A DNA stretch of 64,000 nucleotides from the NCBI GenBank assembly GCA_034933145.1, contig JAYFOA010000012.1, forward strand, positions 1-64,000, given 5' to 3'. The translations under genes were made by a program, and so were the position numbers. Shown one piece after another: positions 40,510 through 49,957 of this stretch; position 1 is the first letter of the stretch, and every line of letters begins with the position of its first letter. The stretch comes from UBA4644 sp034933145 (GTDB taxonomy: Bacteria; Bacillota; Clostridia; Oscillospirales; Butyricicoccaceae). Below the pieces are notes generated by a model. The model saw only the letters and a program-made list of their open reading frames with translations, had not been told where the DNA came from and did no database searches.

Positions 40510-41747
40510 ATTCCCTTTCCGCATACTTGGACAAAGTAAAAGCTGAAGAAAAGCTGAAAGAAAAAACGGAGTCTTACGTCCGCGCTGCCCTTTCAAGTGC
40601 AGTATATCAAAACAAAATCTCCGGCACCGAAGCGCAATCAAAGAAAAAGCGGCCAACAGTCAGAAAGCTATTCGTCGCTATGTCATCCATTGCCGCGTGC
40701 CTGCTCCTGGCCCTGGGCGGCAACGCCTATTACCACAAGCCGGTTAGCTATGTATGCGTAGATATCAACCCCAGCGTTGAACTCGGGATCAACGTTTTCG
40801 ACAGGGTCGTGAGCGCGCAGGCATATAACGAGGACGGCCGCCAACTCATTGAGGGCCAAACGTATGAGAATATCTCTCTGGAAGACGCGTTCAGCACGCT
40901 GGTTCAGGCGGCGGCAGCACAGGGATTTATCTTTGAAGATGGCACGACCATCATTGCACTTACCGCCGCATCAGATAACAGCGCCGCGGCGGAGGAATTG
41001 CGGGACAGTTGTGAAGCCGATGTCAATTCAGCGTTAAGCGCCGCCGGAATCCATGCTGTCGTATTTTCAGACAACACCGATCTTCAGCTCCGGGAGCAGG
41101 CAAAGGACGCAGGAATTTCTCCGGGAAAACTCCGGCTGATCCGGATTTTACAGGTGCTCGCCCCCAATATCACGGTAGACGAATATCAAAACGCGAAAAT
41201 AACCGATATCCTTACCCGGGCTAACGTGTTGCTGTCACAGCCCGGAAATGCGGGTTGGCAAAACGGAAAAGATGCCGCGGCACTTGAACGGATTCGCGGA
41301 GCGGCTGCACAGGTGCAGTCGGTATATACAAATACCGAGAGAGAGCAGACCGGAAGCCCCCAGCAGGAGCCGAACGGAAATATGCAGCAGACACAAAATC
41401 AGGGCACTAATGTACCGCCACAAAATCAGCCCCAAAATAATCAAAGCTCCGGCGGCACGGTGCAGGGTGAATCCCAAAACCAGAGCTACAGCGAAACGGG
41501 TATCCCCAATTCGGAGGCAGCCTCAGGGCAGCAGGAGGAGCAGCCGCAAACTCAAGGTCAGAACCAGGGAGAGACATCTGTCTCCTCCCCGCTCCCGGGA
41601 CAGTCATCCGGAACACAAGCCGAAGCCGGTGAAGCCGCGCAGGGGAATGAAGATAAGTCCGCATCCAACCCCGTAAACGGCGGAGCGACAGACCCAGACC
41701 GATCCCCCCTCGGCGGGCAGTCCGGCAGCGGCAAGGGCGGCGGATGA
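40506..41747 (+). CDS. RsgI-like anti-sigma factor with long Gln/Ser-rich extracellular tail
   Basis: A 413-residue single-pass membrane protein. A basic N-terminal cytosolic part of about 55 residues binds the sigma factor. The helix SIAACLLLALGGNAYYH is followed by the RsgI-type middle domain (VSYVCVDINPSVELGINVFD, RVVSAQAYNEDG). From about residue 285 the chain is a low-complexity stretch of Gln, Asn, Ser, Gly and Pro (QQTQNQGTNVPPQNQPQNNQ), probably crossing the wall. No carbohydrate-binding domain is attached. It overlaps the sigma gene. The following SLH protein may be a target. Confidence 0.87.
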   Translation: MNSLSAYLDKVKAEEKLKEKTESYVRAALSSAVYQNKISGTEAQSKKKRPTVRKLFVAMSSIAACLLLALGGNAYYHKPVSYVCVDINPSVELGINVFDRVVSAQAYNEDGRQLIEGQTYENISLEDAFSTLVQAAAAQGFIFEDGTTIIALTAASDNSAAAEELRDSCEADVNSALSAAGIHAVVFSDNTDLQLREQAKDAGISPGKLRLIRILQVLAPNITVDEYQNAKITDILTRANVLLSQPGNAGWQNGKDAAALERIRGAAAQVQSVYTNTEREQTGSPQQEPNGNMQQTQNQGTNVPPQNQPQNNQSSGGTVQGESQNQSYSETGIPNSEAASGQQEEQPQTQGQNQGETSVSSPLPGQSSGTQAEAGEAAQGNEDKSASNPVNGGATDPDRSPLGGQSGSGKGGG

Positions 41748-41790
41748 TTCTTTGACAAACAACCAATATATTATTAAACGAGGTGTAATT

Positions 41791-42600
41791 ATGAAAAAAA
41801 TGGTCTCCCTTGCATTGACGGTCCTTCTTATCTGCGGGACCTCAGCACCGGCATCCGCGGTATACTCCGCTATGACGGCCGGCACTCAGACACAGAGTCA
41901 GGCACAGGATCGCACACAGGAAAAAAGCTGTAAGCAGACGGAAATTTGCACAGCTGACCGCGAGCAGGCAAGACTGCAGATCAAAGACCGACTGCAGATC
42001 TGCGACCAGGCAAAGATTCAGTATCAGCAGCAGGATCAAACCAGATCCTCCTTCGGAGATACCGATCAGCACTGGGCAAACGATCAGATCCGCACCGCTT
42101 ATAGCTGGGGACTGATCAATGGGTACCCCGACGGAAACTTTCAACCCAATAATACTGTCTCCGGCACAGAGGCTGTCCTGATGATGAGCCGCCTGATGAA
42201 TTGCCTTAACACAGAAGACGCAAGCGAAGTACAGGAAAGCGATATCGATTGGCAGCTTGTTCCGGTATGGGCAAAGGAACAGATGCAGGAAGAAGTGGCG
42301 CTGCGGATTGCAGCGCAAAGCCAGTGTTACGGGGAAGGGCAGCTGAATCGCCTCCAGTTTGCCATTATGCTGGCAAAGGCAATCGGCATTGAGCCGACAG
42401 AGGTCCCGGCGGATACCACGGTATTTCTGGATCAGGCTGATATTTCCGCAGAAGACCTAGGATATATTGCGGAGCTTCGAATTCTTGGGATCCTTCAGGG
42501 CAGCAACGGCTGCTTCTGTGCGGATCAGGCCGTCACCAGGGCCGAAGCCGCGGCAATGCTGACTAGAATTCTGGAAATACTTCAATCGGATACACTGTAA
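41791..42600 (+). CDS. Secreted SLH-domain protein
   Basis: A 269-residue exported protein. The signal peptide is MKKMVSLALTVLLICGTSAP. A Gln/Thr/Arg-rich segment (about 30-90) precedes SLH domains: FGDTDQHWANDQIRTAYSWG, LINGYPDGNFQPNNTVSG, and a last one with LGILQGSNGCFCADQAVTRA. SLH domains bind pyruvylated wall polysaccharide. The first and last are clear, the middle one degenerate. The ATG at 41791 follows ACGAGGTG. Only 43 bases separate it from the anti-sigma gene, so it probably belongs to the same envelope-stress unit. Confidence 0.83.
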   Translation: MKKMVSLALTVLLICGTSAPASAVYSAMTAGTQTQSQAQDRTQEKSCKQTEICTADREQARLQIKDRLQICDQAKIQYQQQDQTRSSFGDTDQHWANDQIRTAYSWGLINGYPDGNFQPNNTVSGTEAVLMMSRLMNCLNTEDASEVQESDIDWQLVPVWAKEQMQEEVALRIAAQSQCYGEGQLNRLQFAIMLAKAIGIEPTEVPADTTVFLDQADISAEDLGYIAELRILGILQGSNGCFCADQAVTRAEAAAMLTRILEILQSDTL

Positions 42601-42620
42601 ATCCGCTTACAAAAAGATAG

Positions 42621-42663
42621 ATACCGCCGCTCCGACGAACGCCGGATGGCGGCGGTATTTTTC
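42621..42663 (+). terminator. Rho-independent terminator
   Basis: ATACCGCCGC (42621-42630) pairs with GCGGCGGTAT (42649-42658), followed by TTTTTC. It ends the sigma/anti-sigma/SLH unit. Confidence 0.85.
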
Positions 42664-42739
42664 TCGTCTTTCTCTGCCGGGATTCTGGCTGATGAGCGTT
42701 TGAGCAATGCAGGCATTACTTATCCTTCCAAGTTTATGG

Positions 42740-42745
42740 TATAAT
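42740..42745 (+). promoter_or_regulatory. Extended -10 promoter of the ABC-F gene
   Basis: TGGTATAAT ends at 42745, with TTACTT 17 bases upstream of the TATAAT. The leader would be about 25 nt. Confidence 0.55.
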
Positions 42746-42776
42746 AAAGTCAAAACGCGCGTATAAGGAGATCCCC

Positions 42777-44549
42777 ATGCTTTTATCAGCCGAGCATATT
42801 TCAAAAAATTATGGGACAAAGCAGCTTTTGCTGGATGCCTCCCTTTTTCTGAACACAGGCGACAAAATTGGTATCATCGGGACAAACGGTACCGGTAAAT
42901 CAACGTTTCTCAAAATAATTGCCGGTATTGAGCGGCCTGATGAAGGTACGGTATCTTTTGACCCAAATGTCCGCTTTTCCTTTTTGCCTCAAAACCCGGA
43001 AATGGACGATACATTGACCGTTCTGGAACAGGTTTTTGCACGCTTCCCGCCGGTATTTCGGGAGCTTCATGAATATGAGGCAAAAGCAATGCTCAATAAG
43101 CTGGGCATCCCGGATTTTGCATGTAAAACAAACGTTCTCTCCGGTGGGCAGCGCAAACGCGTGGCATTGGCGGCAGCGCTTTTGGCTCCCGCTGATGTGC
43201 TTATCCTGGACGAACCAACGAACCATCTTGACAGTGATATGGTAATCTGGCTTGAGCAGTGGCTCATGCGCTTTTCCGGCGGCCTGATCATGGTAACCCA
43301 TGACCGCTATTTTCTCGAACGTGTCACAAACCGTATCACGGAGCTTTCCCGCGGAAAGCTCTACTCATTTGAAGCAAATTATTCTAAATATTTGGAACTT
43401 AAGCTGCAGCATGAAGAAATTGCCGAGGCAAGTGAGCGTAAACGGCAGGCCATCCTGCGGAGAGAATTTCAGTGGATCCAGCGAGGAGCACGTGCCCGCG
43501 GCACAAAGAGCCGCAGCCGCATCGAGCGCTACGAAAAGCTGCTTGAAAAAGACGCACCGGAATATGACTCTGTCACGCAGATGGCATCGGCATCCTCCCG
43601 TATGGGCAAAAAAATCATCGAGATTCAAAACATATCTAAGTCATTTGACGACCATATCGTTATTCGCGATTTTTCTTACAATCTTCTTCGGAATGATCGG
43701 ATCGGTATCGTAGGGCCAAATGGAGCGGGAAAATCCACGCTGATGAATATGATCGCATGCGTTTTGCCGCCGGATACCGGTACAGTGGACGTGGGTTCAA
43801 CGATCAAGATCGGCTATTTTTCTCAGGAATGCCGGGAGCTCGAACGCGAAAAGCGAGTTTACGACTGTGTTGCCGAAGTAGCAAATGAAATCAAAACCGG
43901 AGAAGGAGTTTTCTCAGCATCACAGATGCTTGAGCGTTTTCTCTTTCCGCCAGATCTGCAATATTCAACCGTTGGGCGGCTCTCTGGAGGCGAGCTCAGA
44001 AGGCTCAATTTACTGACGATACTCATGAGCGCGCCAAACGTCCTGCTGCTGGACGAGCCGACGAACGATCTGGACATCGCAACGCTGTCTGTTTTGGAAG
44101 AATACCTCGCTGGATTTCCGGGCGCGGTCATCACGGTATCTCATGATCGGTATTTTCTTGATCGGGTGGTGACTTCAATCTTTGAGATGCGCCCGGACGG
44201 GGAAATTTTACATTATGTCGGAGACTTTTCCGATTATCTGGAAAAGCGGCAGGATACGCCCGAGCCGGAGCGGAAAGTCCAAAAATCTGTAAAACAGCGA
44301 AGCGCTGCACCACAGAAGCTGAGGTTTTCATATAAGGAACAGCTCGAATATGAGACGATCGATGCGGAAATTGCCGCGCTGGAAGCGCGGATAAACGCCT
44401 GCAAAGCTGAGGAAGAAGTTTTCGCTACAGATTATATCCACCTTCAGGAGCTCAGGAAAACACATGGGGATCTCGAAGCACAGCTTGCGGAAAAGACCGA
44501 GCGATGGTTCTATCTCATGGAACTTGCGGAAAAAATCGCCGCCCAGTAA
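42777..44549 (+). CDS. ABC-F family ATPase (Uup-like)
   Basis: A 590-residue soluble protein with two ATP-binding cassettes and no membrane segments. The first has Walker A GTNGTGKST, signature LSGGQRKRVALA and Walker B VLILDEPTNHLD; the second has GPNGAGKST, LSGGELRRLNLL and VLLLDEPTNDLD. The linker (about residues 220-280) is basic and helical, and a C-terminal coiled coil (EYETIDAEIAALEARINACK) is typical of Uup. ABC-F proteins act on the ribosome, relieving stalls or giving antibiotic protection. A resistance role cannot be told from this sequence. Confidence 0.92.
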   Translation: MLLSAEHISKNYGTKQLLLDASLFLNTGDKIGIIGTNGTGKSTFLKIIAGIERPDEGTVSFDPNVRFSFLPQNPEMDDTLTVLEQVFARFPPVFRELHEYEAKAMLNKLGIPDFACKTNVLSGGQRKRVALAAALLAPADVLILDEPTNHLDSDMVIWLEQWLMRFSGGLIMVTHDRYFLERVTNRITELSRGKLYSFEANYSKYLELKLQHEEIAEASERKRQAILRREFQWIQRGARARGTKSRSRIERYEKLLEKDAPEYDSVTQMASASSRMGKKIIEIQNISKSFDDHIVIRDFSYNLLRNDRIGIVGPNGAGKSTLMNMIACVLPPDTGTVDVGSTIKIGYFSQECRELEREKRVYDCVAEVANEIKTGEGVFSASQMLERFLFPPDLQYSTVGRLSGGELRRLNLLTILMSAPNVLLLDEPTNDLDIATLSVLEEYLAGFPGAVITVSHDRYFLDRVVTSIFEMRPDGEILHYVGDFSDYLEKRQDTPEPERKVQKSVKQRSAAPQKLRFSYKEQLEYETIDAEIAALEARINACKAEEEVFATDYIHLQELRKTHGDLEAQLAEKTERWFYLMELAEKIAAQ

Positions 44550-44563
44550 TGGCGGCGATTTTT
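44531..44563. terminator. Bidirectional terminator shared by convergent genes
   Basis: AAAAATCGCCGCC (44531-44543) and GGCGGCGATTTTT (44551-44563) form a perfect 13-bp stem with a 7-base loop and T-runs on both strands. It contains the ABC-F stop and touches the last codon of the helicase gene. Confidence 0.92.
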
Positions 44564-45788
44564 ATTTGCGCCTGGCTGAGCGGCGATACGCTGGCCTTTT
44601 TTCGCGTGCGGGCTGCGGATCGCGCCGGGGTTCCGAAGCGTTGTTGCAGACCTCCATTGGCCACGGGCTATCTATTACCAAAAGGTGTTTTCCGATAAGC
44701 TTTTCGACCGCAAAAAGCCGTTCACGCTCGTCGTAGCAGCAGAAACTGATGGCGCTGCCGGAAAGACCAGCGCGTCCCGTACGCCCTATTCGGTGTATAT
44801 ACGCCTCAGCAACTTCGGGGATATCATAGTTGAAAACGTGGGACAGTTCCGGAATATCAATGCCGCGGGCGGCGATATCCGTCGCGACCAGAACGTCTAT
44901 CTCCCCGTTTACAAAACGGCGAAGCGCCTCCTGCCGTGCGTTCTGGCTTTTGTTGCCGTGGATTGCCGTTGATTTGATACCGGCCTTCCCCAGTTCGCGC
45001 ACCACTTTATCTGCGCCGTGTTTCGTACGGGTGAATACGAGCGCGCTGCGTACGTCCGGACCTTTTAGCAGATAGGCAAGCAGCTTGCTCTTATTACCCT
45101 TGTCCACATAATAAAGTGACTGCGATATGCTTTCCACAGTACTGTTTATGGGGTCCACCTTAACGGTTGCAGGCTTACACAGAATAGTTATCGCCAGTTT
45201 TTCTACATCCGGAGGCATGGTGGCGGAGAAAAACAGCGTCTGCCGCTTCTGTGGGATGCAGCGCAGAATCCGCCTGATATCGTTGATAAAGCCCATGTCC
45301 AACATGCGGTCAGCCTCATCCAGAACGAATACCTCGAGCTTATCAAGCTCTACAAAGCCTTGACCGATTAGGTCATTCAGCCGTCCGGGGGTTGCGATAA
45401 GAATGTCGACACCCCCTGTGAGCTGCTCCACCTGCCCCGTTTGTTTCACACCGCCGAAAATGACGCAGCTTTTAAGCGAAAGCCCTGCACCGTATGTGTC
45501 AAAGTTTTCGGATATCTGTATCGCCAGTTCCCTGGTTGGCGTAACGATAAGGGCACGTATCGGACGCTTTGCGCCATACCCATGATTTGTGTGCCCGGAA
45601 AGCTTTTGCAATATTGGCAGAGCAAACGCCGCTGTTTTTCCGGTACCTGTCTGAGCGCAGCCAAGGACATCCCTTCCCTCAAGCACCAAAGGTATTGTAG
45701 CTTCCTGTATCGGCGTGGGTGCTTCGTATCCAGCGCTGGACACCGCGTCAAGCAGCGGCTTAATTAAATGAAGATCGTTGAATTTCAA
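44562..45788 (-). CDS. DEAD-box RNA helicase (second copy)
   Basis: A 408-residue helicase closely resembling the one at 28986-30287: YEAPTPIQEATIP, AQTGTGKT, PTRELAIQI, DEADRMLDMGF, SATMP, TDIAARGIDI and HRIGRTGRAG are all conserved. The C-terminal tail is short and basic (REKRPAYRRSARRK). It begins MKFNDLHLIKPLLDAV and starts after AAAGGAGAAA. The two copies have the same leader plan. Their roles may differ by tail or temperature. It is convergent with the ABC-F gene and ends in the shared terminator. Confidence 0.95.
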   Translation of the reverse strand: MKFNDLHLIKPLLDAVSSAGYEAPTPIQEATIPLVLEGRDVLGCAQTGTGKTAAFALPILQKLSGHTNHGYGAKRPIRALIVTPTRELAIQISENFDTYGAGLSLKSCVIFGGVKQTGQVEQLTGGVDILIATPGRLNDLIGQGFVELDKLEVFVLDEADRMLDMGFINDIRRILRCIPQKRQTLFFSATMPPDVEKLAITILCKPATVKVDPINSTVESISQSLYYVDKGNKSKLLAYLLKGPDVRSALVFTRTKHGADKVVRELGKAGIKSTAIHGNKSQNARQEALRRFVNGEIDVLVATDIAARGIDIPELSHVFNYDIPEVAEAYIHRIGRTGRAGLSGSAISFCCYDERERLFAVEKLIGKHLLVIDSPWPMEVCNNASEPRRDPQPAREKRPAYRRSARRK

Positions 45789-45958
45789 ATCATTTCTCCT
45801 TTGTAGACGGAATACGGTTTCCGATTTTCAAAACGGCCTTTCACTTTCCAAAGCGTCCGTCCTTCGGCCTGCGGCCAGGCGCAGGTACGTATGGTAAAAG
45901 CAAAGCTGATATTTGTCCTGTATAACCTCACTTGTTGTAATTACCATATTGGCAAGCT

Positions 45959-46060
45959 AAAAAAGGCGAGGACATAACTCCTCGCCTTCCGTCAAGCAAT
46001 CATTCACGCTAGTTTATTCCCTATTTAATTTATAATATTATATTTTCTTAACAATGTCAA
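45959..46060 (-). promoter_or_regulatory. Promoter and leader terminator of the second helicase gene
   Basis: On the minus strand TTGACA (46060-46055) and TATTAT (46037-46032) are 17 bases apart. About 37 nt into the transcript AAGGCGAGGA and TCCTCGCCTT (45988-45979 and 45972-45963) form a perfect 10-bp stem, followed at once by a run of Ts (45964-45959). This is a classic terminator lying 170 bases before the start codon, in the place of an attenuator. Confidence 0.75.
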
Positions 46061-46241
46061 TTGTCTTTGCGTATATACACAGTTCACAAATTCTTTGATT
46101 CTGAGCAGCCAACTGCTTTTCCTGCCTTTTGTCTTCAGCTGCCTTTTGCTTCATCTCGTTACTGCATCTGCCTGCCTTTTCTGTTTTCCAAGAATATAAA
46201 GCTATTTACCAAAATTTACACTTTCTCTTTTATAACCCGAT

Positions 46242-46250
46242 TGGTATAAT
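46242..46250 (+). promoter_or_regulatory. Extended -10 promoter of the glycosidase gene
   Basis: TGGTATAAT (46242-46250), about 158 bases before the start codon. The -35 region is AT-rich and not canonical. The stretch between helicase and glycosidase otherwise holds only the helicase leader. Confidence 0.5.
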
Positions 46251-46407
46251 TTGAATATATCGTTTCCGTTTAAATTAATATCGTCTTTGGTCCCGTGTTT
46301 TTATAACTTAGCGACCTGCTTCCAAGCGTTATCTACCAACCCGTCGAATGCAGAATTTATTCTACCTCCCGCCGCATCCGACCCCTTATCAATTCAAGGA
46401 GGCAAAT

Positions 46408-47844
46408 ATGCTTAAGTTATATAAAAGAATCGTATCATTTTTATTGTTATCCATAATTCTTGTAGGTATATTTCAACCGACTGCTTCAGCAAAAAAAGCA
46501 CATGATTCGATTCCGCCGACAGCACCGAAAAATCTTACTTCCATTTCGATATCCCAGACATCCGTATTCTTGAAATGGACTGCATCAACCGACAATAAAG
46601 CGGTTTCATCTTATCAGATATTTCAAAATTCAATATACATAGCATCGACAACAGAAACAACATACACGGTATCCGGTTTGACTGCGGCAGCTTCCTATTC
46701 ATTTTATGTGAAAGCAAAAGATACAAGCGGTAACCTGTCGATATCAAGCAATGTACTGACCGTTACTGTTCCGCCGGCTGTTCAGACGACAACGAAAATT
46801 ATATCTGCTTACTATACAAGCTGGTCAGCTTATAGTGGATACACACCGTTAAATATTCCGGCGTCAAATCTCACAAATATTTACTACGCCTTTGCGAAGA
46901 TAGGCGATGACCTAAAAATTGCAATGGGTGACCCTTATATAGACCCAAAGAATTTTGCACAGCTGAATGAGCTTAAACAAACATATCCGCAATTAAAAAC
47001 GCTCATTTCCATCGGAGGCTGGAACGATTCAGGAAAATTTTCCGATGCAGCTCTGACGGATGAGAGCCGGACAGTTTTTGCCGACAGCATTGTGGCGTTT
47101 ATTAAGGCGTATGGCTTTAACGGAGTTGATATCGACTGGGAATATCCTGTCGGCGGAGGCCTTTCAACCAATGTGACAAGAAGTACTGATAAAACAAATT
47201 TCACATTATTATTACAGAAGCTTAGAGAAAAACTGGATGCGCAAAGCCGGCTTGACGGCCATAAATATCTGCTGACCATCGCGGGGGGTGCCGGCAGCAC
47301 CTTTGCAGCAAATACACAGTTGAGCCTGATAGCAAATTATGTAGATTATGCCGTCCTTATGACATATGACATTCATGGCATATGGGATAGTTATACGGAC
47401 TTAAACGCGCCTCTTTATGCGCCTACCGAAACATCGCCGCAGTATAAGTGGAGTGTGGACCAATCTGTGAAAACATGGATAAGCAACGGTTTCCCAGCCT
47501 CCAAAATTATAATGGGCGTACCTTTTTACGGATACATATATAACGGCGTCTCCAGTGGCGGCAGCGGTTTATACAGAAGCTATGCTGGCGGTAGTTCCAT
47601 TTCATACGATCGTTTGTTGGCAACATACATAAACAACGACAACTATATAAAATACTTTCATTCCGATGCACTCGTTCCGTGGATGTATAATGGATCAACA
47701 TTTATCTCTTTTGATAATGAGATTTCTATGGAGTACAAAGCAAAATACATTGTACAAAACGATCTGGCCGGAGCATCCATTTGGGAATTATCTCAAAATA
47801 CCGGCGGACAGTTATTGAATGCTCTTATTACGAATATAAAATAG
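46408..47844 (+). CDS. Secreted GH18 glycosidase with N-terminal FN3 domain
   Basis: A 478-residue exported enzyme. The signal peptide (IVSFLLLSIILVGIFQPTASA) precedes an FN3 domain, about residues 33-125 (PTAPKNLTSISISQTSVFLK). The GH18 barrel follows: IISAYYTSWSAYSG, SIGGWNDSGKFSDA and the catalytic FNGVDIDWEYP with Asp and Glu of DxxDxDxE, then VLMTYDIHGIWDSY and GASIWELSQ. GH18 enzymes cleave chitin or related beta-1,4-GlcNAc polymers, including peptidoglycan. The ATG at 46408 fits CAAGGAGG. No chitin-binding or SLH domain is attached. Low-GC composition compared with neighbours. Confidence 0.92.
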   Translation: MLKLYKRIVSFLLLSIILVGIFQPTASAKKAHDSIPPTAPKNLTSISISQTSVFLKWTASTDNKAVSSYQIFQNSIYIASTTETTYTVSGLTAAASYSFYVKAKDTSGNLSISSNVLTVTVPPAVQTTTKIISAYYTSWSAYSGYTPLNIPASNLTNIYYAFAKIGDDLKIAMGDPYIDPKNFAQLNELKQTYPQLKTLISIGGWNDSGKFSDAALTDESRTVFADSIVAFIKAYGFNGVDIDWEYPVGGGLSTNVTRSTDKTNFTLLLQKLREKLDAQSRLDGHKYLLTIAGGAGSTFAANTQLSLIANYVDYAVLMTYDIHGIWDSYTDLNAPLYAPTETSPQYKWSVDQSVKTWISNGFPASKIIMGVPFYGYIYNGVSSGGSGLYRSYAGGSSISYDRLLATYINNDNYIKYFHSDALVPWMYNGSTFISFDNEISMEYKAKYIVQNDLAGASIWELSQNTGGQLLNALITNIK

Positions 47845-47856
47845 GCAAAAAAACTT

Positions 47857-47893
47857 AAAACTTTGGGATTTAACAGTATATCCCAAGGTTTTT
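47857..47893 (+). terminator. Rho-independent terminator
   Basis: AAAACTTTGGGAT and ATCCCAAGGTTTT pair over 13 positions with one G-T pair, followed by TTTT. It ends the glycosidase gene. Confidence 0.85.
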
Positions 47894-47971
47894 TATTTGT
47901 TTTTGTGGAACCCTTGTCTTCGTTGTAGACATGTGAGTTCCCTTTTTACAGCGCTGTGCAAATTCCGTTAA

Positions 47972-48001
47972 TTGACTCAACAAGCAGCTGTATGGTATTA
48001 T
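47972..48001 (+). promoter_or_regulatory. Promoter of the DISM kinase operon
   Basis: TTGACT and TATTAT with an 18-base spacer, about 75 bases before the kinase start. Confidence 0.65.
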
Positions 48002-48076
48002 TTAATACGAATTTTCCAGATAACCGATTAAGAGACTTTTCTGAACATTGATCGGCCCGATAAGGGAGCTGCTTAT

Positions 48077-49957
48077 ATGAGAAAATCACAGTGCATTTTG
48101 CTTATCCTAATCATTCTTTTCTGCCTCGGGCTGTCTGGATGTTCTGAAAGGACGGACAACGGAGCTGTCAAAGCGTCGGTGGGAACGTTGGATCTGACAG
48201 ATTGGGACTTTAATAATGATGGCATCATCTCGCTTGACGGACAGTGGGAATTTTACTGGAATAAGTTTTTGCCCTATGACAATTTAATAGCCGCAACACC
48301 GGATCTGTATGCGGAGGTCCCAAGCTCATGGACGAAGTACACTTTAAACGGAACAAAACTTCCGTCAGAAGGCTATGCAACATACCGGCTTCATGTGATA
48401 TCAGACCTTCCGGAAGGGATGCAATTAAGCCTTTACCTCGGCAATTTTTCCAGCGCCTATGATTTGTATGTTGATGGCAATTTAATCGAATCGACAGGAC
48501 ATGTTGCGGACAATTTTGCGGAAGAGGTCGGAGCGTTCAGGTCTCAGGATATGTACTTCAGCCTGCCTGCGCACGAATTTGATATAATTATTCAGGCGTC
48601 AAACTATCATTACGGATTAAGCGGGTTTTGGTCGGCCGCTTTTTTGGGAAACCGCGCGGATATCTCGGACCTTTATGATTTGAACATAATTAAAACGGCG
48701 ATGCTTTACGGCGCGCTTCTTATCATTGCAGCCTTTTATCTGGCTATATGGTTTCTGCACAGAAACCAAAAATACACTTTGTACTTTTTCTTTCTGTGCA
48801 TATTCAGCTTGCTCTTTGCCGATGGCCTTGAATTCAATCTGCTTCCCAGGCTTATTCCGTGGCTTAGCATCGACAAAGTGATATTTTTGTGCTATTCGTC
48901 CTACATATGGAGCGCGTTCTTTTTACTTGCGTTCCTTCATGGCCTTTTTGAATCAAAGATATCACATATCATGTGCAGAATCTTTTTACTGACTTCAATA
49001 TGCTGGCAGCTAATCTTTCTATTTACTTCGCCCCTTTTCTTCAGCAAAGTCATCAACTCCGGCGCATTTCCGGTCAGTCTGTTGAATTTAAACTTTTTTG
49101 CGGTACTCTTATGCTGTATTGTTATTTCTGCGACCGGACTCAAAAAAAATAAAACGGATGGATTATTAAATCTGTCGTGCATTTTCATATTTCTTGCCAC
49201 GTTCCTGTATGACTCCATGTTTTATGCGAATAAAATCAATAGCATATTAGGCGCTACTTTTTACTTTGCTATTTATCTGGTCCTTCTCATCCAGATGTTT
49301 ATACAGGCCAAACGTATTAAAGAATACCATGAGGCAAAGACGAACGCCGAGCTGAAGTTTCTGCAGGCGCAGATCAAACCGCATTTCTTATACAATTCCA
49401 TGAACACATTTATTTCCACCTCGCGCTACGATCCTGATAGAGCGAGGACGCTGATGGCTGACTTTAGCGAATACCTCAGGAAAAAATTTGATTTCCAGGG
49501 TACGGGGCAGCTCGTTCCGCTGAAGGACGAGCTCAGGCTGACGCAGGCCTATCTCAACATCGAACAGGCTCGGTTTGAGGAGCGTGTAGAGGTCAGCTTT
49601 GAGTTTCCGGAAAATCAGGAAAATATGGTCCCGTCCTGCATGCTCCAGCCGGTCGTCGAGAACGCAGTCGTCCACGGCATACTGCCGAAGCCGGAGGGCG
49701 GCAGGATTGATATCCGGGTCGAGGAGCGGGGCGGCGTGCTGAGGTTTTCCGTAAAGGACGACGGCGTCGGCTTGAGCCCCCAGGAGCGTTCCCATATCGC
49801 TGAGAACGAAGCAACCGGTGTTGGGCTTACGAACATTTCCCAAAGGCTTCGCGTGCTTTATGGAAAAAAGCTGAATATACAAAGCATGGTTGGAAAAGGG
49901 ACGGAGGTCTCGTGGGAAATCCCACTGAAAGCAGGGAAACGGAGGAAATCAAATTGA
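48077..49957 (+). CDS. 7TMR-DISM sensor histidine kinase (LytS-type)
   Basis: A 626-residue membrane kinase. A lipoprotein-like leader (CLGLSGC lipobox) precedes an extracellular DISM sensor domain (SLDGQWEFYWNKFL, LYLGNFSSAYDLYVDG). Seven membrane helices follow, about residues 205-410. The kinase part has the His_kinase motif LKFLQAQIKPHFLYNSMNTF with the phospho-acceptor His, and the ATPase with VVENAVVHGI, KDDGVGLSP and TGVGLTNISQRL. Such receptors bind carbohydrate-like or other small ligands outside the cell. It is translationally coupled to the SARP-like regulator downstream. Confidence 0.92.
   Translation: MRKSQCILLILIILFCLGLSGCSERTDNGAVKASVGTLDLTDWDFNNDGIISLDGQWEFYWNKFLPYDNLIAATPDLYAEVPSSWTKYTLNGTKLPSEGYATYRLHVISDLPEGMQLSLYLGNFSSAYDLYVDGNLIESTGHVADNFAEEVGAFRSQDMYFSLPAHEFDIIIQASNYHYGLSGFWSAAFLGNRADISDLYDLNIIKTAMLYGALLIIAAFYLAIWFLHRNQKYTLYFFFLCIFSLLFADGLEFNLLPRLIPWLSIDKVIFLCYSSYIWSAFFLLAFLHGLFESKISHIMCRIFLLTSICWQLIFLFTSPLFFSKVINSGAFPVSLLNLNFFAVLLCCIVISATGLKKNKTDGLLNLSCIFIFLATFLYDSMFYANKINSILGATFYFAIYLVLLIQMFIQAKRIKEYHEAKTNAELKFLQAQIKPHFLYNSMNTFISTSRYDPDRARTLMADFSEYLRKKFDFQGTGQLVPLKDELRLTQAYLNIEQARFEERVEVSFEFPENQENMVPSCMLQPVVENAVVHGILPKPEGGRIDIRVEERGGVLRFSVKDDGVGLSPQERSHIAENEATGVGLTNISQRLRVLYGKKLNIQSMVGKGTEVSWEIPLKAGKRRKSN

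Noticed and set aside
46060..46250. Possible CRISPR-like or tandem repeats in the TTTTCTGCCTTTTG-rich stretch
   Set aside because: The similar words are irregular in length and spacing and look like simple pyrimidine-rich sequence.
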